A stretch of DNA of 64,000 nucleotides from Chryseobacterium echinoideorum (GTDB lineage: Bacteria > Bacteroidota > Bacteroidia > Flavobacteriales > Weeksellaceae). Below are positions 1-8,750 of this stretch, in pieces (the first letter of the stretch is position 1; the number at the start of each line of letters is the position of its first letter). Below the pieces are notes generated by a model. The model saw only the letters and a program-made list of their open reading frames with translations, had not been told where the DNA came from and did not search any database. The stretch is from NCBI RefSeq assembly GCF_007474535.1, contig NZ_VKNW01000009.1, forward strand, positions 158,853 to 222,852. Direction: 5' to 3'. The position numbers and the translations under genes were made by a program.

Positions 1-728
1 CTCTGCAGATCATAGTCTATAGTTAACGTAATATCTTTTCCTGTTACGACATCACGATCCAGCGTGCCGTTTTTGTACGGACCAACATTTCTCAGCTTGA
101 TATCTTTCTGAATATATTTGATACCCTTTATTCCTCTCAATTCTTTTTCATAAGATTTTTCCACGCCTGTTTTCCCAATGAGATCTCCCGGGAGATAATA
201 GGTGGAATCTTTCTTGATTTCACGATCGTTAACTTCACTGGTATATCCCAATAAATTCCCTGAAGTAGAAACCTCATATTGTCTCTGAGGACGCTGAACG
301 ATATTGAATGCCGGATATTTGAAAATTATTTCCTGTACTCTTGCAATGTCTTCTCTGCTCAAATCTTTCAGAAAAGTCATTGGGGTGAGTTTGGAATAAT
401 ATTTTTCGGTCTTAATTTTATTAATCCTGTTGATAAAATCCTTCTCTGTAATTTTAATTAAATTACAAAAAGCTGTAGTATCAAAATCCGGCTTCATCAA
501 TGCCTGAGTAAAAGACATTTCGTAAGCAGGCTGATTTCCGACCAAAATTTTACCGTTTCTGTCGAATATAACACCTCTCTGCGGAATAACGTATTCAGTC
601 TTAATGGAAGTATTGGCAGCATTAAGTGCATACCGATCGGTAAATAGTTGCAAATAAGAAAGTCTTGCTATAAAAATTACAGCAATGATAATAAGAATGG
701 ATAAGATTTTTAAATGACGTGGGTTCAA
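1..728 (-). CDS. mrdA: Penicillin-binding protein 2 (N-terminal part, runs off the window)
   Basis: Transpeptidase that cross-links peptidoglycan during cell elongation with MreB, MreC and MreD. Only the first ~242 codons are in the window. The reading frame shows a short N-terminal membrane helix (ILSILIIIAVIFIARL) followed by the PBP dimerisation-region signature (PQRGVIFDRNGKILVGN); the catalytic domain lies outside. No ATG precedes the membrane helix; the only sensible start is a TTG at 726-728 that overlaps the mreD stop codon, giving LNPRHLKIL. It is the fourth gene of the mreBCD-mrdA operon. The identification is firm; the TTG start is inferred from the helix position. Confidence 0.88.
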   Translation of the reverse strand, partial: MNPRHLKILSILIIIAVIFIARLSYLQLFTDRYALNAANTSIKTEYVIPQRGVIFDRNGKILVGNQPAYEMSFTQALMKPDFDTTAFCNLIKITEKDFINRINKIKTEKYYSKLTPMTFLKDLSREDIARVQEIIFKYPAFNIVQRPQRQYEVSTSGNLLGYTSEVNDREIKKDSTYYLPGDLIGKTGVEKSYEKELRGIKGIKYIQKDIKLRNVGPYKNGTLDRDVVTGKDITLTIDYDLQ

Positions 729-1231
729 ACTTTTTGTTTGATTTTAAAGATTAATGCGTAAATAATGATAAATATAAAGGAAATACCTGTAGTTACCAAC
801 ACATTAAGCAAGATTTCAAAAACTCTGCTGAATTTAAAGAACTCAATATACTGCACAAAAAGCTGATGCAGAAAAATACTTGACAACAAAAAAAGCAAAA
901 ACTGTGACCATTGTAAGGACTGAAAAGAGAAAAAATCTGTGGAAGTATCTGTGGAAGTACGAAAAATTAAAGTCCTGAAATAAGCAATGAATGTTGTGGC
1001 AAAAGCATTAATACCTCCCGTATTTAGAAAAGTATCAATGACAAGTCCTATCAAAAAACTTAAAGCCAGAAACTGAAATTTATTTCTGAAAAAGGGATAA
1101 AACATAACAAATACAGGATAGAGAACTGGTGTATATTGACCGAATATCACAATCCTATTCAAAACAAAAATTTGTAATGAAACCAGAAAAGCCATTATCA
1201 AAATATCGGTAAATATAGTTCTGCTAATCAT
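725..1231 (-). CDS. mreD: Rod shape-determining protein MreD
   Basis: Integral membrane protein of the elongasome. The 168-residue product is almost wholly hydrophobic with about five membrane segments and no soluble domain, which is typical of MreD. Sequence conservation in this family is weak, so the call leans on size, topology and its place directly between mreC and mrdA. Its start overlaps the mreC end by 8 bp, and its stop overlaps the mrdA TTG start, so the genes are probably translationally coupled. Confidence 0.85.
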   Translation of the reverse strand: MISRTIFTDILIMAFLVSLQIFVLNRIVIFGQYTPVLYPVFVMFYPFFRNKFQFLALSFLIGLVIDTFLNTGGINAFATTFIAYFRTLIFRTSTDTSTDFFSFQSLQWSQFLLFLLSSIFLHQLFVQYIEFFKFSRVFEILLNVLVTTGISFIFIIIYALIFKIKQKV

Positions 1232-2078
1232 GTTCTTTTTTTATTACAGCTTGCATGGTATCCTGTATTTTCTGAACCTCAGCTTTTTTTAGGTTTTTTA
1301 CTACATACACTTTATTGAGCGCACCCATTTTTTCACTAAGCTCCACAGAAATATCCCAGAAACCTGTTTTATTATCTACGGAATAACCTGCAATTGTCCC
1401 GATCATCACCCCTTTAGGGAAAATAGCAGATTTGCCGTCGGTTTCAATGGTGTCTCCTATCTTGAGAGAGACATATTTAGGAACATCGGATAGGTGCATA
1501 AGACGGGAGTTTTCTCCTCTCCATGTCAGTGTTCCGAAATATCCTGAATTTTTTAAAGCGGCATTAATCCTGATTTTATTCACACTTAGAACCGACTGAA
1601 CCAATGCATAACTGTCGGTAGAGTTGATCACAATTCCGGCAATCCCTTTAGGCGCCATTACCCCCATCTGCGGAAAAACGCCGTCTCTTCTCCCTCGATT
1701 GATGGTAAAATAATTGTCTCTCCTGTTGATGCTGTTGAAAACAATTTCTCCGTCAACAAAAGTATAAATCTGTCCGCCACCCAGAGTATCGTGGACCTTT
1801 CTAAATTGCGGATAATTTGCTCCTCTTTTTCCGTAAAGCTCTATCATTAGTGCCTTATTCTGAGCAACAAGATCTTCGTTGGTTTTTTTCAGTTTTAAAT
1901 AAGAAACGCCTTCATCAATATACCCAGAGACTCTGGAATTGAACGCCGCAGTTTGTCCGGCAAGCCAGGATTTCTGCATTGCATTTTTAGAAAATATCAG
2001 AACAATCGCAATAATTTGCAGGAAAATAAAGAATACAAAAAGCGCATTCTTAGAAAATAATCTCAGCAAAAATCCCAT
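1224..2078 (-). CDS. mreC: Rod shape-determining protein MreC
   Basis: Periplasmic scaffold of the elongation complex linking MreB to PBP2. The 284-residue protein has one N-terminal membrane helix (about residues 11-31), a coiled-coil stretch with LKLKKTNEDLVAQNKALMIE near residues 60-80, and the beta-barrel core typical of MreC (GVMAPKGIAGIVINST, then GDTIETDG). Length is normal for the family. It follows mreB by 28 bp and overlaps mreD, consistent with one operon. Confidence 0.95.
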   Translation of the reverse strand: MGFLLRLFSKNALFVFFIFLQIIAIVLIFSKNAMQKSWLAGQTAAFNSRVSGYIDEGVSYLKLKKTNEDLVAQNKALMIELYGKRGANYPQFRKVHDTLGGGQIYTFVDGEIVFNSINRRDNYFTINRGRRDGVFPQMGVMAPKGIAGIVINSTDSYALVQSVLSVNKIRINAALKNSGYFGTLTWRGENSRLMHLSDVPKYVSLKIGDTIETDGKSAIFPKGVMIGTIAGYSVDNKTGFWDISVELSEKMGALNKVYVVKNLKKAEVQKIQDTMQAVIKKEHD

Positions 2079-2106
2079 TCCGATAAAAAGTCGTAAAAAT
2101 TAAAAA

Positions 2107-3132
2107 TTATTTGATAAGGAAGTTGAATTTATCCATGTTTTTCAACGCAATCCCTGTACCGCGTACTACTGCTCTCAAAGGATCTTCAGCTACGAAAACA
2201 GGAAGACCTGTTTTTTTGTGCAATCTGTCTGCAAGACCTCTTAGTAAAGCACCTCCTCCTGCAAGATAGATTCCGGTTTTATAAATATCTGCTGCTAATT
2301 CCGGTGGTGTAAGAGAAAGGGTTTCCATTACCGAATCTTCAATTCTGATAATTGATTTATCTAAAGCACGGGCAATTTCCTTGTAACCTACCATGATTTC
2401 CTTTGGTTTACCGGTAATAAGATCTCTTCCCTGTACCGGAATATCATCAATATCCACATCAAGATCTTCAACAGCAGAACCTACTTCAATTTTTACTCTT
2501 TCCGCAGTTCTTTCTCCGATATATAAATTGTGGTGAGTTCTTAAGAAATAAGCAATATCATTGGTAAATACATCTCCTGCAATTTTTACAGATTTATCGC
2601 AAACAATACCTCCTAAAGCCACAACTGCAATTTCGGTGGTACCACCCCCTATATCAATGATCATATTTCCTTCAGGCTTCTGAACGTCAATCCCGACTCC
2701 TATCGCAGCGGCCATTGGTTCATAAATCAATCGTACTTCTTTTGCGTTTACTTTCTGAGCAGAATCTCTTACCGCTCTTTTTTCTACTTCTGTAATTCCT
2801 GACGGAATACAGATCACGATTCTAAGAGCAGGCTGGATAAATTTTCCTTTAATCCCGGGAATTAACTTGATAAACTCCTTGATCATGTGCTCCGATGCGT
2901 GAAAATCTGCAATAACGCCATCCTTTAGCGGACGGATTGTTTTAATATCTTCGTGGGTTTTACCCTGCATATGTTTTGCCTGTTCACCTACTGCTATCGG
3001 CTTTCCCGTAGAACGCTCTATCGCAACAATAGATGGCTGGTCTATAACAATTTTATTATTATGGATGATAAGCGTGTTGGCAGTTCCCAGGTCTATCGCA
3101 ATTTCTTGCGTAAACATATCGAATAAACTCAT
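2107..3132 (-). CDS. mreB: Rod shape-determining protein MreB
   Basis: Actin-like ATPase that guides elongating cell-wall synthesis in the cytoplasm. The 341-residue protein carries the actin-fold nucleotide motifs: phosphate-1 loop DLGTANTLI near residue 14, phosphate-2 loop DIGGGTTEIAV near residue 160, and the adenosine loop AGGGALLRGL near residue 292. Length is standard. It is the first gene of the mreB-mreC-mreD-mrdA cluster, with an upstream AT-rich gap of ~250 bp that probably holds the operon promoter. Confidence 0.98.
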   Translation of the reverse strand: MSLFDMFTQEIAIDLGTANTLIIHNNKIVIDQPSIVAIERSTGKPIAVGEQAKHMQGKTHEDIKTIRPLKDGVIADFHASEHMIKEFIKLIPGIKGKFIQPALRIVICIPSGITEVEKRAVRDSAQKVNAKEVRLIYEPMAAAIGVGIDVQKPEGNMIIDIGGGTTEIAVVALGGIVCDKSVKIAGDVFTNDIAYFLRTHHNLYIGERTAERVKIEVGSAVEDLDVDIDDIPVQGRDLITGKPKEIMVGYKEIARALDKSIIRIEDSVMETLSLTPPELAADIYKTGIYLAGGGALLRGLADRLHKKTGLPVFVAEDPLRAVVRGTGIALKNMDKFNFLIK

Positions 3133-3307
3133 AATTTTCTCCTTGATTTAAGTTTACAAAGATATAAATTTCACACTAGTAAAAAATAATAAGTTTTATA
3201 TAATTTGGTTAAATTTTTATTAAAATGATATTTTTACTGATCTTGTTTTTTTAGCCTGTGATTTATTCTTTAATCTTTCGCCTGATTTACAAAATTCCAG
3301 CAGTTTA

Positions 3308-3347
3308 TAAAAACAGAAGTCTCCGTGCTGAATTTCAGCCGAAGACT
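3308..3347 (-). terminator. Rho-independent terminator after the M15 peptidase gene
   Basis: Arms agtctccg and cgaagact (3318-3325 and 3340-3347, one G-T pair) extend inward with gctga/tcagc. Read on the minus strand the stem is followed by a T-rich run (ttctgttttt). It lies ~40 bp past the minus-strand M15 peptidase stop. Confidence 0.6.
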
Positions 3348-3387
3348 CATATCTTTAATATTTCCTTTTGATAATCAACAAAATATA

Positions 3388-3888
3388 TTATACAACTACA
3401 TAATCATTTTCATTTCTTTCCATTTTAGACAGATTTCTCCAAGTAGTTTTTACCAAACCTTTTGAAGTCTGAATATTCTTTTTTTCAAAGTGAGCAAGAT
3501 CTTTAAAAGTTTTCCAGTTACCACCCCAATCCCATCCGTATTTTGCAAAAATTTTCACACATTCATACCAATCTGCAACTCGGTCATTATCCCAGTCCTT
3601 CGCAGTGTCCCAGCTTGCCATTTTCCCATCAATAATGAGACAAATGTCTACTGCCAATCCGTAATTATGAATACTCTGTCCTGCCTTTGCATTGGTTACT
3701 TTTTTTCCGGAAGTAATCCTTCCGATTGCATATAATTTTTCCTGCTCTTCAAAACTTCTCCACCCCTGGGTAATTCTGATTTTAGCTCTTCCTGTTAATG
3801 CTTTATTGCATTCTTTTATAATCTCTTTTACCTCATCTCTTACTAAAGGATGAAGTTTTTCAATTCTTTGCATCGTTGCTTTGTCCAT
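3388..3888 (-). CDS. M15 family metallopeptidase (endolysin-like)
   Basis: Predicted zinc peptidase of the D-Ala-D-Ala / L-Ala-D-Glu carboxypeptidase family, acting on peptidoglycan peptides. The 166-residue protein has the family zinc ligands H74 and D81 in SIHNYGLAVDI and H133 in DLAHFE, plus the QGWRSFEEQ motif near residue 41. There is no signal peptide, so it resembles phage-type endolysins of the same family, which are released through holins, more than secreted VanY. It stands alone, divergent from umuC; no phage genes surround it, so it could be a domesticated lysin. Confidence 0.85.
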   Translation of the reverse strand: MDKATMQRIEKLHPLVRDEVKEIIKECNKALTGRAKIRITQGWRSFEEQEKLYAIGRITSGKKVTNAKAGQSIHNYGLAVDICLIIDGKMASWDTAKDWDNDRVADWYECVKIFAKYGWDWGGNWKTFKDLAHFEKKNIQTSKGLVKTTWRNLSKMERNENDYVVV

Positions 3889-4074
3889 GATTTTTTAAAT
3901 TTTCAATTTCTCTTGATGCAAATGTAGAGGCGTGATGCGACAAAACTCGTCGTGTTATAAATTATTTAATCAACTGAAAACAAGTAAATTATATTCAATG
4001 TTAAAATTTTAATTAAACATAATAATCTATCGAAAAAGTTTTAGATTTGTGTTTTCAAAATACTTTTTTTCTAA

Positions 4075-5352
4075 ATGTACGCTCTGGTAGACTGCAACAA
4101 TTTTTTCGTGTCCTGTGAAAGAACTTTAGACCCTTCACTGGAAGATAAACCTGTTGTGGTACTTTCCAATAATGACGGATGTGTTGTCTCGAGAAGCAAA
4201 GAAGCAAAAGATCTTGGGGTTCCAATGGCTGCACCCGCATTTAAGTACAAAGAGCTTTTTAAGAAATATGATGTAAAAAGTTTTTCGGCAAAATTTGAAC
4301 TTTACAATTTTAAAAGTCAGGAGGTCATCAGTATTTCCAGATCGTATGTAGGCGAAAAAGATTATGAAGTTTATAGTATTGATGAACTTTTCCTGGATCT
4401 ACGAAGTTTTAAGTATGTTGATATTTCAGAATACTGTCTTCAGCTTAAAGAAGAAATCAAGCTTAAAACAAACATTCCTGTAAGTATAGGCATTGCGCCC
4501 ACCAAAACCTTATGTAAAATTGCTAACAGAATTGTAAAAAAAGATCCTGAAAGATTCAATGGAGTTTTTACGCTGGATACTCCTGAAAAAATTGAAAAAG
4601 CTTTAAAATGGATCAACATCGATGATGTATGGGGAATCGGAAGACGGCTTGCCATAAAAATGCATGATAACGGCGTTCACAAAGCCTGGGATCTTCTGCA
4701 GAAACCTGAAATGTGGGTTCGTAAGATCATGGGAATCCACGGGGTAAGAATGGTGAATGAACTAAAAGGAATCCGCCAGCTCGAATTAGACCCTCCTTCT
4801 GCTAAAAAATCTATTGCGGTAACCCGAAGTTTTATGGAAATGCTTACCAAAAAGGAAGATGTTCGGGAACGTGTGGAAACCTTTGGAATGTATTGCTCGG
4901 AACGCTTGAGAAAGCAGAATACCTGCTGCAAAATGGTCACGGTTTTTCTACAGACCAACCGCTTCAGAAAAGATTTACCCGAATACAGAAATGCCAAAAC
5001 CCAAATTCTTCCGAATCCTACCAACTCATCAATTTTGATCAGCAGAGTTGTGAATGACCTGTTTGATTCTATATATGAAGAAGGATTTCATTATAAAAAA
5101 GCCGGAGTTATTGTCAACGATTTTGTTCCTGAAGATCAAAGACTGATCAATCTTTTTGAAGAAGATGCCCAAAATCAGCATTTGCCTGTAATGAAAGCCA
5201 TGGATGCCCTGAATAAAAAATATGGCAAAGATAAAGTACGTCTCGGAAGTATGAGCGGAGAAAACACTTGGGGAAGAAAACAATTATCTCCTGAATATGA
5301 AAATTTTTTAAAAAATAATACGCTTACAGAAGCTAATTTTAGATTTCACTAA
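4075..5352 (+). CDS. umuC: Y-family DNA polymerase (UmuC, Pol V catalytic subunit)
   Basis: Translesion DNA polymerase subunit. The 425-residue protein begins with the Y-family motif YALVDCNNFFVSCE, has the catalytic SIDELFLDL near residue 104, the helix-hairpin-helix region DVWGIGRRLAIKMHDNGV near residue 184, and the C-terminal little-finger domain ending in the UmuC-typical GSMSGENTWGRKQ. Full length. No umuD-like gene is adjacent: upstream is a 186-bp gap and a divergent peptidase gene, so any UmuD partner must be encoded elsewhere. No obvious LexA box was recognised. Confidence 0.95.
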   Translation: MYALVDCNNFFVSCERTLDPSLEDKPVVVLSNNDGCVVSRSKEAKDLGVPMAAPAFKYKELFKKYDVKSFSAKFELYNFKSQEVISISRSYVGEKDYEVYSIDELFLDLRSFKYVDISEYCLQLKEEIKLKTNIPVSIGIAPTKTLCKIANRIVKKDPERFNGVFTLDTPEKIEKALKWINIDDVWGIGRRLAIKMHDNGVHKAWDLLQKPEMWVRKIMGIHGVRMVNELKGIRQLELDPPSAKKSIAVTRSFMEMLTKKEDVRERVETFGMYCSERLRKQNTCCKMVTVFLQTNRFRKDLPEYRNAKTQILPNPTNSSILISRVVNDLFDSIYEEGFHYKKAGVIVNDFVPEDQRLINLFEEDAQNQHLPVMKAMDALNKKYGKDKVRLGSMSGENTWGRKQLSPEYENFLKNNTLTEANFRFH

Positions 5353-5399
5353 AATTTAATTGGTTTTTCACGTCTGAAAAATTAATTTCAATCTGGGAT

Positions 5400-6533
5400 T
5401 CAGGAAAAGAGTTTCACCGTTTCATTGACCAGAAATTTTACCTGATCCGGTCTTCCTCTATCGGTTTTGGGGAGGTTGTTGTAGCTTCCGGTTCTTACGA
5501 TGACCATTTTATGCTCAGGAATCATGATAATATACTGCCCCTGTAAACCCAAAAAATAATAATGCTTAATGGGATTATCATGATTGATCCAAAACCCCAT
5601 TCCGTAAATTTCCTGGGATTTTTTGGTTGGAGCCCGCATTTCGTTAATGAAACTTAGACCTAAAAGCTGTTGACCATCAAATTCACCATCATTTAGAAAT
5701 AATTGTCCGAGTTTGGCAAAATCTCTTGAAGTAGCGTGAATGCAGCAATAGGTCTTTTCCATTCCCGCTTGATCGGTGCTCCAGATTGCATCATATTCCA
5801 TTCCCAAAGGAATCCAGAATTTTTTAGATAAATAATCTGCTAAAGTTTGATTCACGGCTTTTTTCACCGCAAAGCCTAAAAGCTGAGTTGAACCACTTTG
5901 ATATTCAAATGTTTCTCCCGGTCTTCCTTTGAATTTTCTTGAAAAGGTAGCATTGATAAGACTTTTTCCGTAATAAGCTTTTGCATTCGGAAGGAAAGGA
6001 TTTTTATAATCTTCAATCCAATCCAGCCCAGATTCCATCTGAGCAAGATTCTTTAAAGTAAGATTTCCTGCTAATGTTTTGGTTTTAAACTCATCAAAAT
6101 AATCAAAGAATTTATCATCAAGACTTTTAATTTTTCCTTCTTCCAGAGCTTTCCCTAACAACATTACGGTTATAGCTTTAGCCATAGAAAAAGAGTTGGT
6201 GAGTGATGTTTTTTTGTAATTTTTAAAGTACTGCTCATGCATCAGTTTTCCGTCTTTTACTACTAAAAAAGATGCTGTGTTAGATTGTAATAAATCATCA
6301 ACGATATTTTTCGGTAATTCTTTTTTATTATAATCTTCCGTTTTTTTCCAAGCTTTTGGGGTTTTAGTAGAAATGATATTTCCCGTAAAATAATTTCCGT
6401 CATCAATATTTGCGCTGGTTTTTCCTTTCAGATAGGTTTTAGAAATACCGTTCAGTAGATATTCGTAGCCGGAAATGTATAGAGCAAGAATTGCAATAAC
6501 AAAAAAAACTACAACAGAAATGAGAATTACCAT
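5400..6533 (-). CDS. Serine hydrolase, class C beta-lactamase fold
   Basis: The 377-residue protein has an N-terminal membrane helix (residues 1-22) and a class C beta-lactamase/esterase-type domain outside the membrane. Catalytic motifs are visible: S116-M-A-K119 (SxxK) and YQS in FEYQSGSTQLLGF near residue 208. The family includes esterases, D-aminopeptidases and penicillin-binding carboxypeptidases; true beta-lactamase activity cannot be inferred. Convergent with umuC, 48 bp apart. Confidence 0.85.
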   Translation of the reverse strand: MVILISVVVFFVIAILALYISGYEYLLNGISKTYLKGKTSANIDDGNYFTGNIISTKTPKAWKKTEDYNKKELPKNIVDDLLQSNTASFLVVKDGKLMHEQYFKNYKKTSLTNSFSMAKAITVMLLGKALEEGKIKSLDDKFFDYFDEFKTKTLAGNLTLKNLAQMESGLDWIEDYKNPFLPNAKAYYGKSLINATFSRKFKGRPGETFEYQSGSTQLLGFAVKKAVNQTLADYLSKKFWIPLGMEYDAIWSTDQAGMEKTYCCIHATSRDFAKLGQLFLNDGEFDGQQLLGLSFINEMRAPTKKSQEIYGMGFWINHDNPIKHYYFLGLQGQYIIMIPEHKMVIVRTGSYNNLPKTDRGRPDQVKFLVNETVKLFS

Positions 6534-6579
6534 AATGTTTGATCTTGAACAAATTTAAACTAATTTTAAAATCATGCCT

Positions 6580-6607
6580 AAAAAAAGCCCTGATTTCTCA
6601 AGGCTTT
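6580..6607 (-). terminator. Terminator after glyS
   Basis: Inverted repeat aaagccctga / tcaaggcttt (6584-6593 and 6598-6607) with a 4-nt loop; on the minus strand it is followed by a T run. It begins just past the glyS stop codon. Confidence 0.75.
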
Positions 6608-6611
6608 CTGT

Positions 6612-8153
6612 TTATATTTTGGCAAGTAAATTTCTGAAACTTGTTTTTTCGTCGATAATTCTTCTCAGTTCAGAAACCGGAACTCTTTCCTGTTGCATCG
6701 TGTCTCTGTCTCTTATGGTCACCGTATGATCTGTAAGTGAATCGTGATCTACGGTAATACAATAAGGTGTACCGATGGCGTCTTGTCTTCTGTAGCGCTT
6801 TCCAATCGCATCTTTCTCTTCGTAGAATAAATTGAAATCGTATTTCAGATCGTTGAAAATATTCTCTGCATACTCAGCTAAACCATCTCTCTTCATTAAC
6901 GGTAAAATCGCTGCTTTAATTGGAGCTAAAGCTGGTGGTAAAGATAAAACTGTTCTTTCTGAGCCGTCTTCTAATGTTTCATCTCTTAAGCAATGAGAGA
7001 AAATAGAAAGGAATAATCTGTCTAGACCTACTGAAGTTTCTACAACATAAGGAACATAATTTTCATTTCTTTCCGGATCGAAGAACTGCAATTTTCTTCC
7101 TGAGAATTCCTCGTGCGCTTTTAAATCGAAATCTGTTCTCGAGTGAATACCTTCCAATTCTTTAAATCCGAATGGGAAATTAAATTCAATATCAGCTGCA
7201 GCATTCGCATAATGTGCCAATTTCTCATGATCGTGGAATCTGTAATTTTCGTTTCCTAAACCAAGAGCCAAATGCCAGTTCAGACGTTTTTGCTTCCACT
7301 GTTCGTAGAATTCAAGTTCAGTTCCGGGAGCAACAAAGAACTGCATTTCCATCTGTTCGAATTCACGCATTCTGAAAATAAACTGTCTTGCAACAATTTC
7401 ATTTCTAAATGCTTTACCAATTTGTGCGATACCGAAAGGAAGTCTGTGACGCGAAGTTTTCTGTACGTTTAAAAAGTTAACGAAAATACCCTGCGCTGTT
7501 TCTGGTCTTAAGTAAAGATCCATCGCAGAATCTGCAGAAGCACCCAATTTAGTTCCGAACATCAGGTTGAATTGTCTTACTTCCGTCCAGTTTTTAGAAC
7601 CTGTATCCGGATCAGCAATTTCCAATTCTTCAATTAATGCTTTTACATCAGCAAGATCTTCATTTTCTAAAGATTTTGCCAACCTTGAAAGAATTTGTTC
7701 TCTTTTGGCTCTATATTCTAAGATTTTTGGGTTTGTCGCTTCAAATTGAGCTTTATCGAAAGACTCTCCGAATCTTTTCGCTGCTTTTTCAATTTCTTTG
7801 TTTTCTTTATCTTCAATTTTAGCACAATAATCTTCTACCAAAACATCTGCTCTGAAACGTTTTTTAGAATCTTTATTATCAATCAAAGGATCATTAAAGG
7901 CATCAACGTGACCAGAAGCTTTCCAGGTTGTCGGGTGCATCAGAATTGCAGAATCAATTCCTACAATATTTTCGTTCAGCTGTACCATTGCCTTCCACCA
8001 ATATTGTTTGATATTATTTTTCAGTTCTGCACCATTCTGTCCATAATCATAAACAGCGGATAATCCATCGTAGATCTCACTGGAAGGGAAAATGAAACCG
8101 TATTCTTTAGCGTGAGAAATCACTTTCTTGAAAACATCTTCTTGCTTTGCCAT
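6612..8153 (-). CDS. glyS: Glycine--tRNA ligase (dimeric, eukaryote/archaeal type)
   Basis: Charges tRNA-Gly with glycine in the cytoplasm. The 513-residue protein shows class II motifs: motif 2 region FRNEIVARQFIFRMREFEQMEMQFF, LRPETAQGIFVNF, and the C-terminal anticodon-binding domain with PPALAPIKAAILP. The frame is open 93 bp further upstream, but the residues there look non-coding (PNKFKIKNLHHP), and MAKQEDVFKKVISHAKEYG is the usual family start, so the ATG at 8151-8153 is preferred. Confidence 0.97.
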   Translation of the reverse strand: MAKQEDVFKKVISHAKEYGFIFPSSEIYDGLSAVYDYGQNGAELKNNIKQYWWKAMVQLNENIVGIDSAILMHPTTWKASGHVDAFNDPLIDNKDSKKRFRADVLVEDYCAKIEDKENKEIEKAAKRFGESFDKAQFEATNPKILEYRAKREQILSRLAKSLENEDLADVKALIEELEIADPDTGSKNWTEVRQFNLMFGTKLGASADSAMDLYLRPETAQGIFVNFLNVQKTSRHRLPFGIAQIGKAFRNEIVARQFIFRMREFEQMEMQFFVAPGTELEFYEQWKQKRLNWHLALGLGNENYRFHDHEKLAHYANAAADIEFNFPFGFKELEGIHSRTDFDLKAHEEFSGRKLQFFDPERNENYVPYVVETSVGLDRLFLSIFSHCLRDETLEDGSERTVLSLPPALAPIKAAILPLMKRDGLAEYAENIFNDLKYDFNLFYEEKDAIGKRYRRQDAIGTPYCITVDHDSLTDHTVTIRDRDTMQQERVPVSELRRIIDEKTSFRNLLAKI

Positions 8154-8263
8154 AAATTTTTCGTCTTGTGTGCAAAAATAGTGAAAAAGCGGGAAGTTAG
8201 AAGCAGGGTGATGCAAGTTTTTAATTTTGAATTTATTAGGAGTCAAGAATCTGCTTGTAGTTT

Positions 8264-8281
8264 ATCCTGAGCTTGTCGAAG
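8264..8281. repeat. Short dispersed-type repeat (cctgagcttgtcgaag)
   Basis: The gap upstream of glyS contains atcctgagcttgtcgaag, a short sequence familiar as a dispersed element in many unrelated bacterial genomes. Only one copy is seen in this window, so its repeat status rests on general knowledge, not on this sequence. Confidence 0.35.
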
Positions 8282-8386
8282 AGCTATATCTTTTTTTCCG
8301 GCGCTTTTTCAGGTAACGCAGAAAAAGGATGCCGCTAAAATCAGGACTAGGGAGAAAAGTACACTTTAAAAGAAATTTTGGGCAGC

Positions 8387-8419
8387 AAACCTCATAGGTT
8401 TCCAAAACCTATGAGGTTT
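8387..8419. repeat. Perfect 15-bp-stem hairpin, REP-like
   Basis: aaacctcataggttt at 8387-8401 is exactly reverse-complemented at 8405-8419 with a 3-nt loop. It lies in a ~380-bp gap upstream of both flanking genes (glyS leftward, DUF4177 rightward), so it does not end either one and is not followed by a strong T run. A palindromic dispersed repeat is more likely than a terminator. The rest of the gap shows no gene. Confidence 0.7.
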
Positions 8420-8531
8420 AGTAATAATCATCGTTACAAATACATTTAATTTACAAAAACAAAAAACCGTTAGGTTTATGTGTAAATTTCAAAAATTTAT
8501 TTTACATTGTAGATTACAATAGAAATTTATT

Positions 8532-8726
8532 ATGAGAAAAAGATTCGAATATAAAACAGTTATTATTGAGCCTAAAGGATTTTGGGGAACCAAATATGAG
8601 CCTGCAGATATTGATAAAACGCTAAATCAGTACGGAAGTGAGGGATGGGAATTAGTGACGGCAGAAAGTAGAGATTATGGAGGGAGTTTTTATGGTATTA
8701 TTTATACTTTTAAAAGAGAGTTATAA
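8532..8726 (+). CDS. DUF4177 domain-containing protein
   Basis: Small 64-residue protein matching the DUF4177 pattern: an N-terminal FEYKTVIIE strand, then LNQYGSEGWELVTAES and a closing strand YGIIYTFKR. The family is a small alpha/beta domain of unknown role, usually near 60-70 residues, so this is full length. No signal peptide. It is followed after 24 bp by the pseudouridine synthase gene; any link is only positional. Confidence 0.8.
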   Translation: MRKRFEYKTVIIEPKGFWGTKYEPADIDKTLNQYGSEGWELVTAESRDYGGSFYGIIYTFKREL

Positions 8727-8750
8727 GACTAATTATCTTAGTTTTGCCCC

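Noticed and set aside
5400..6533. Antibiotic-resistance beta-lactamase
   Set aside because: SxxK and YxS motifs are shared by many esterases and peptidases of the family; nothing identifies it as an AmpC-type resistance enzyme.
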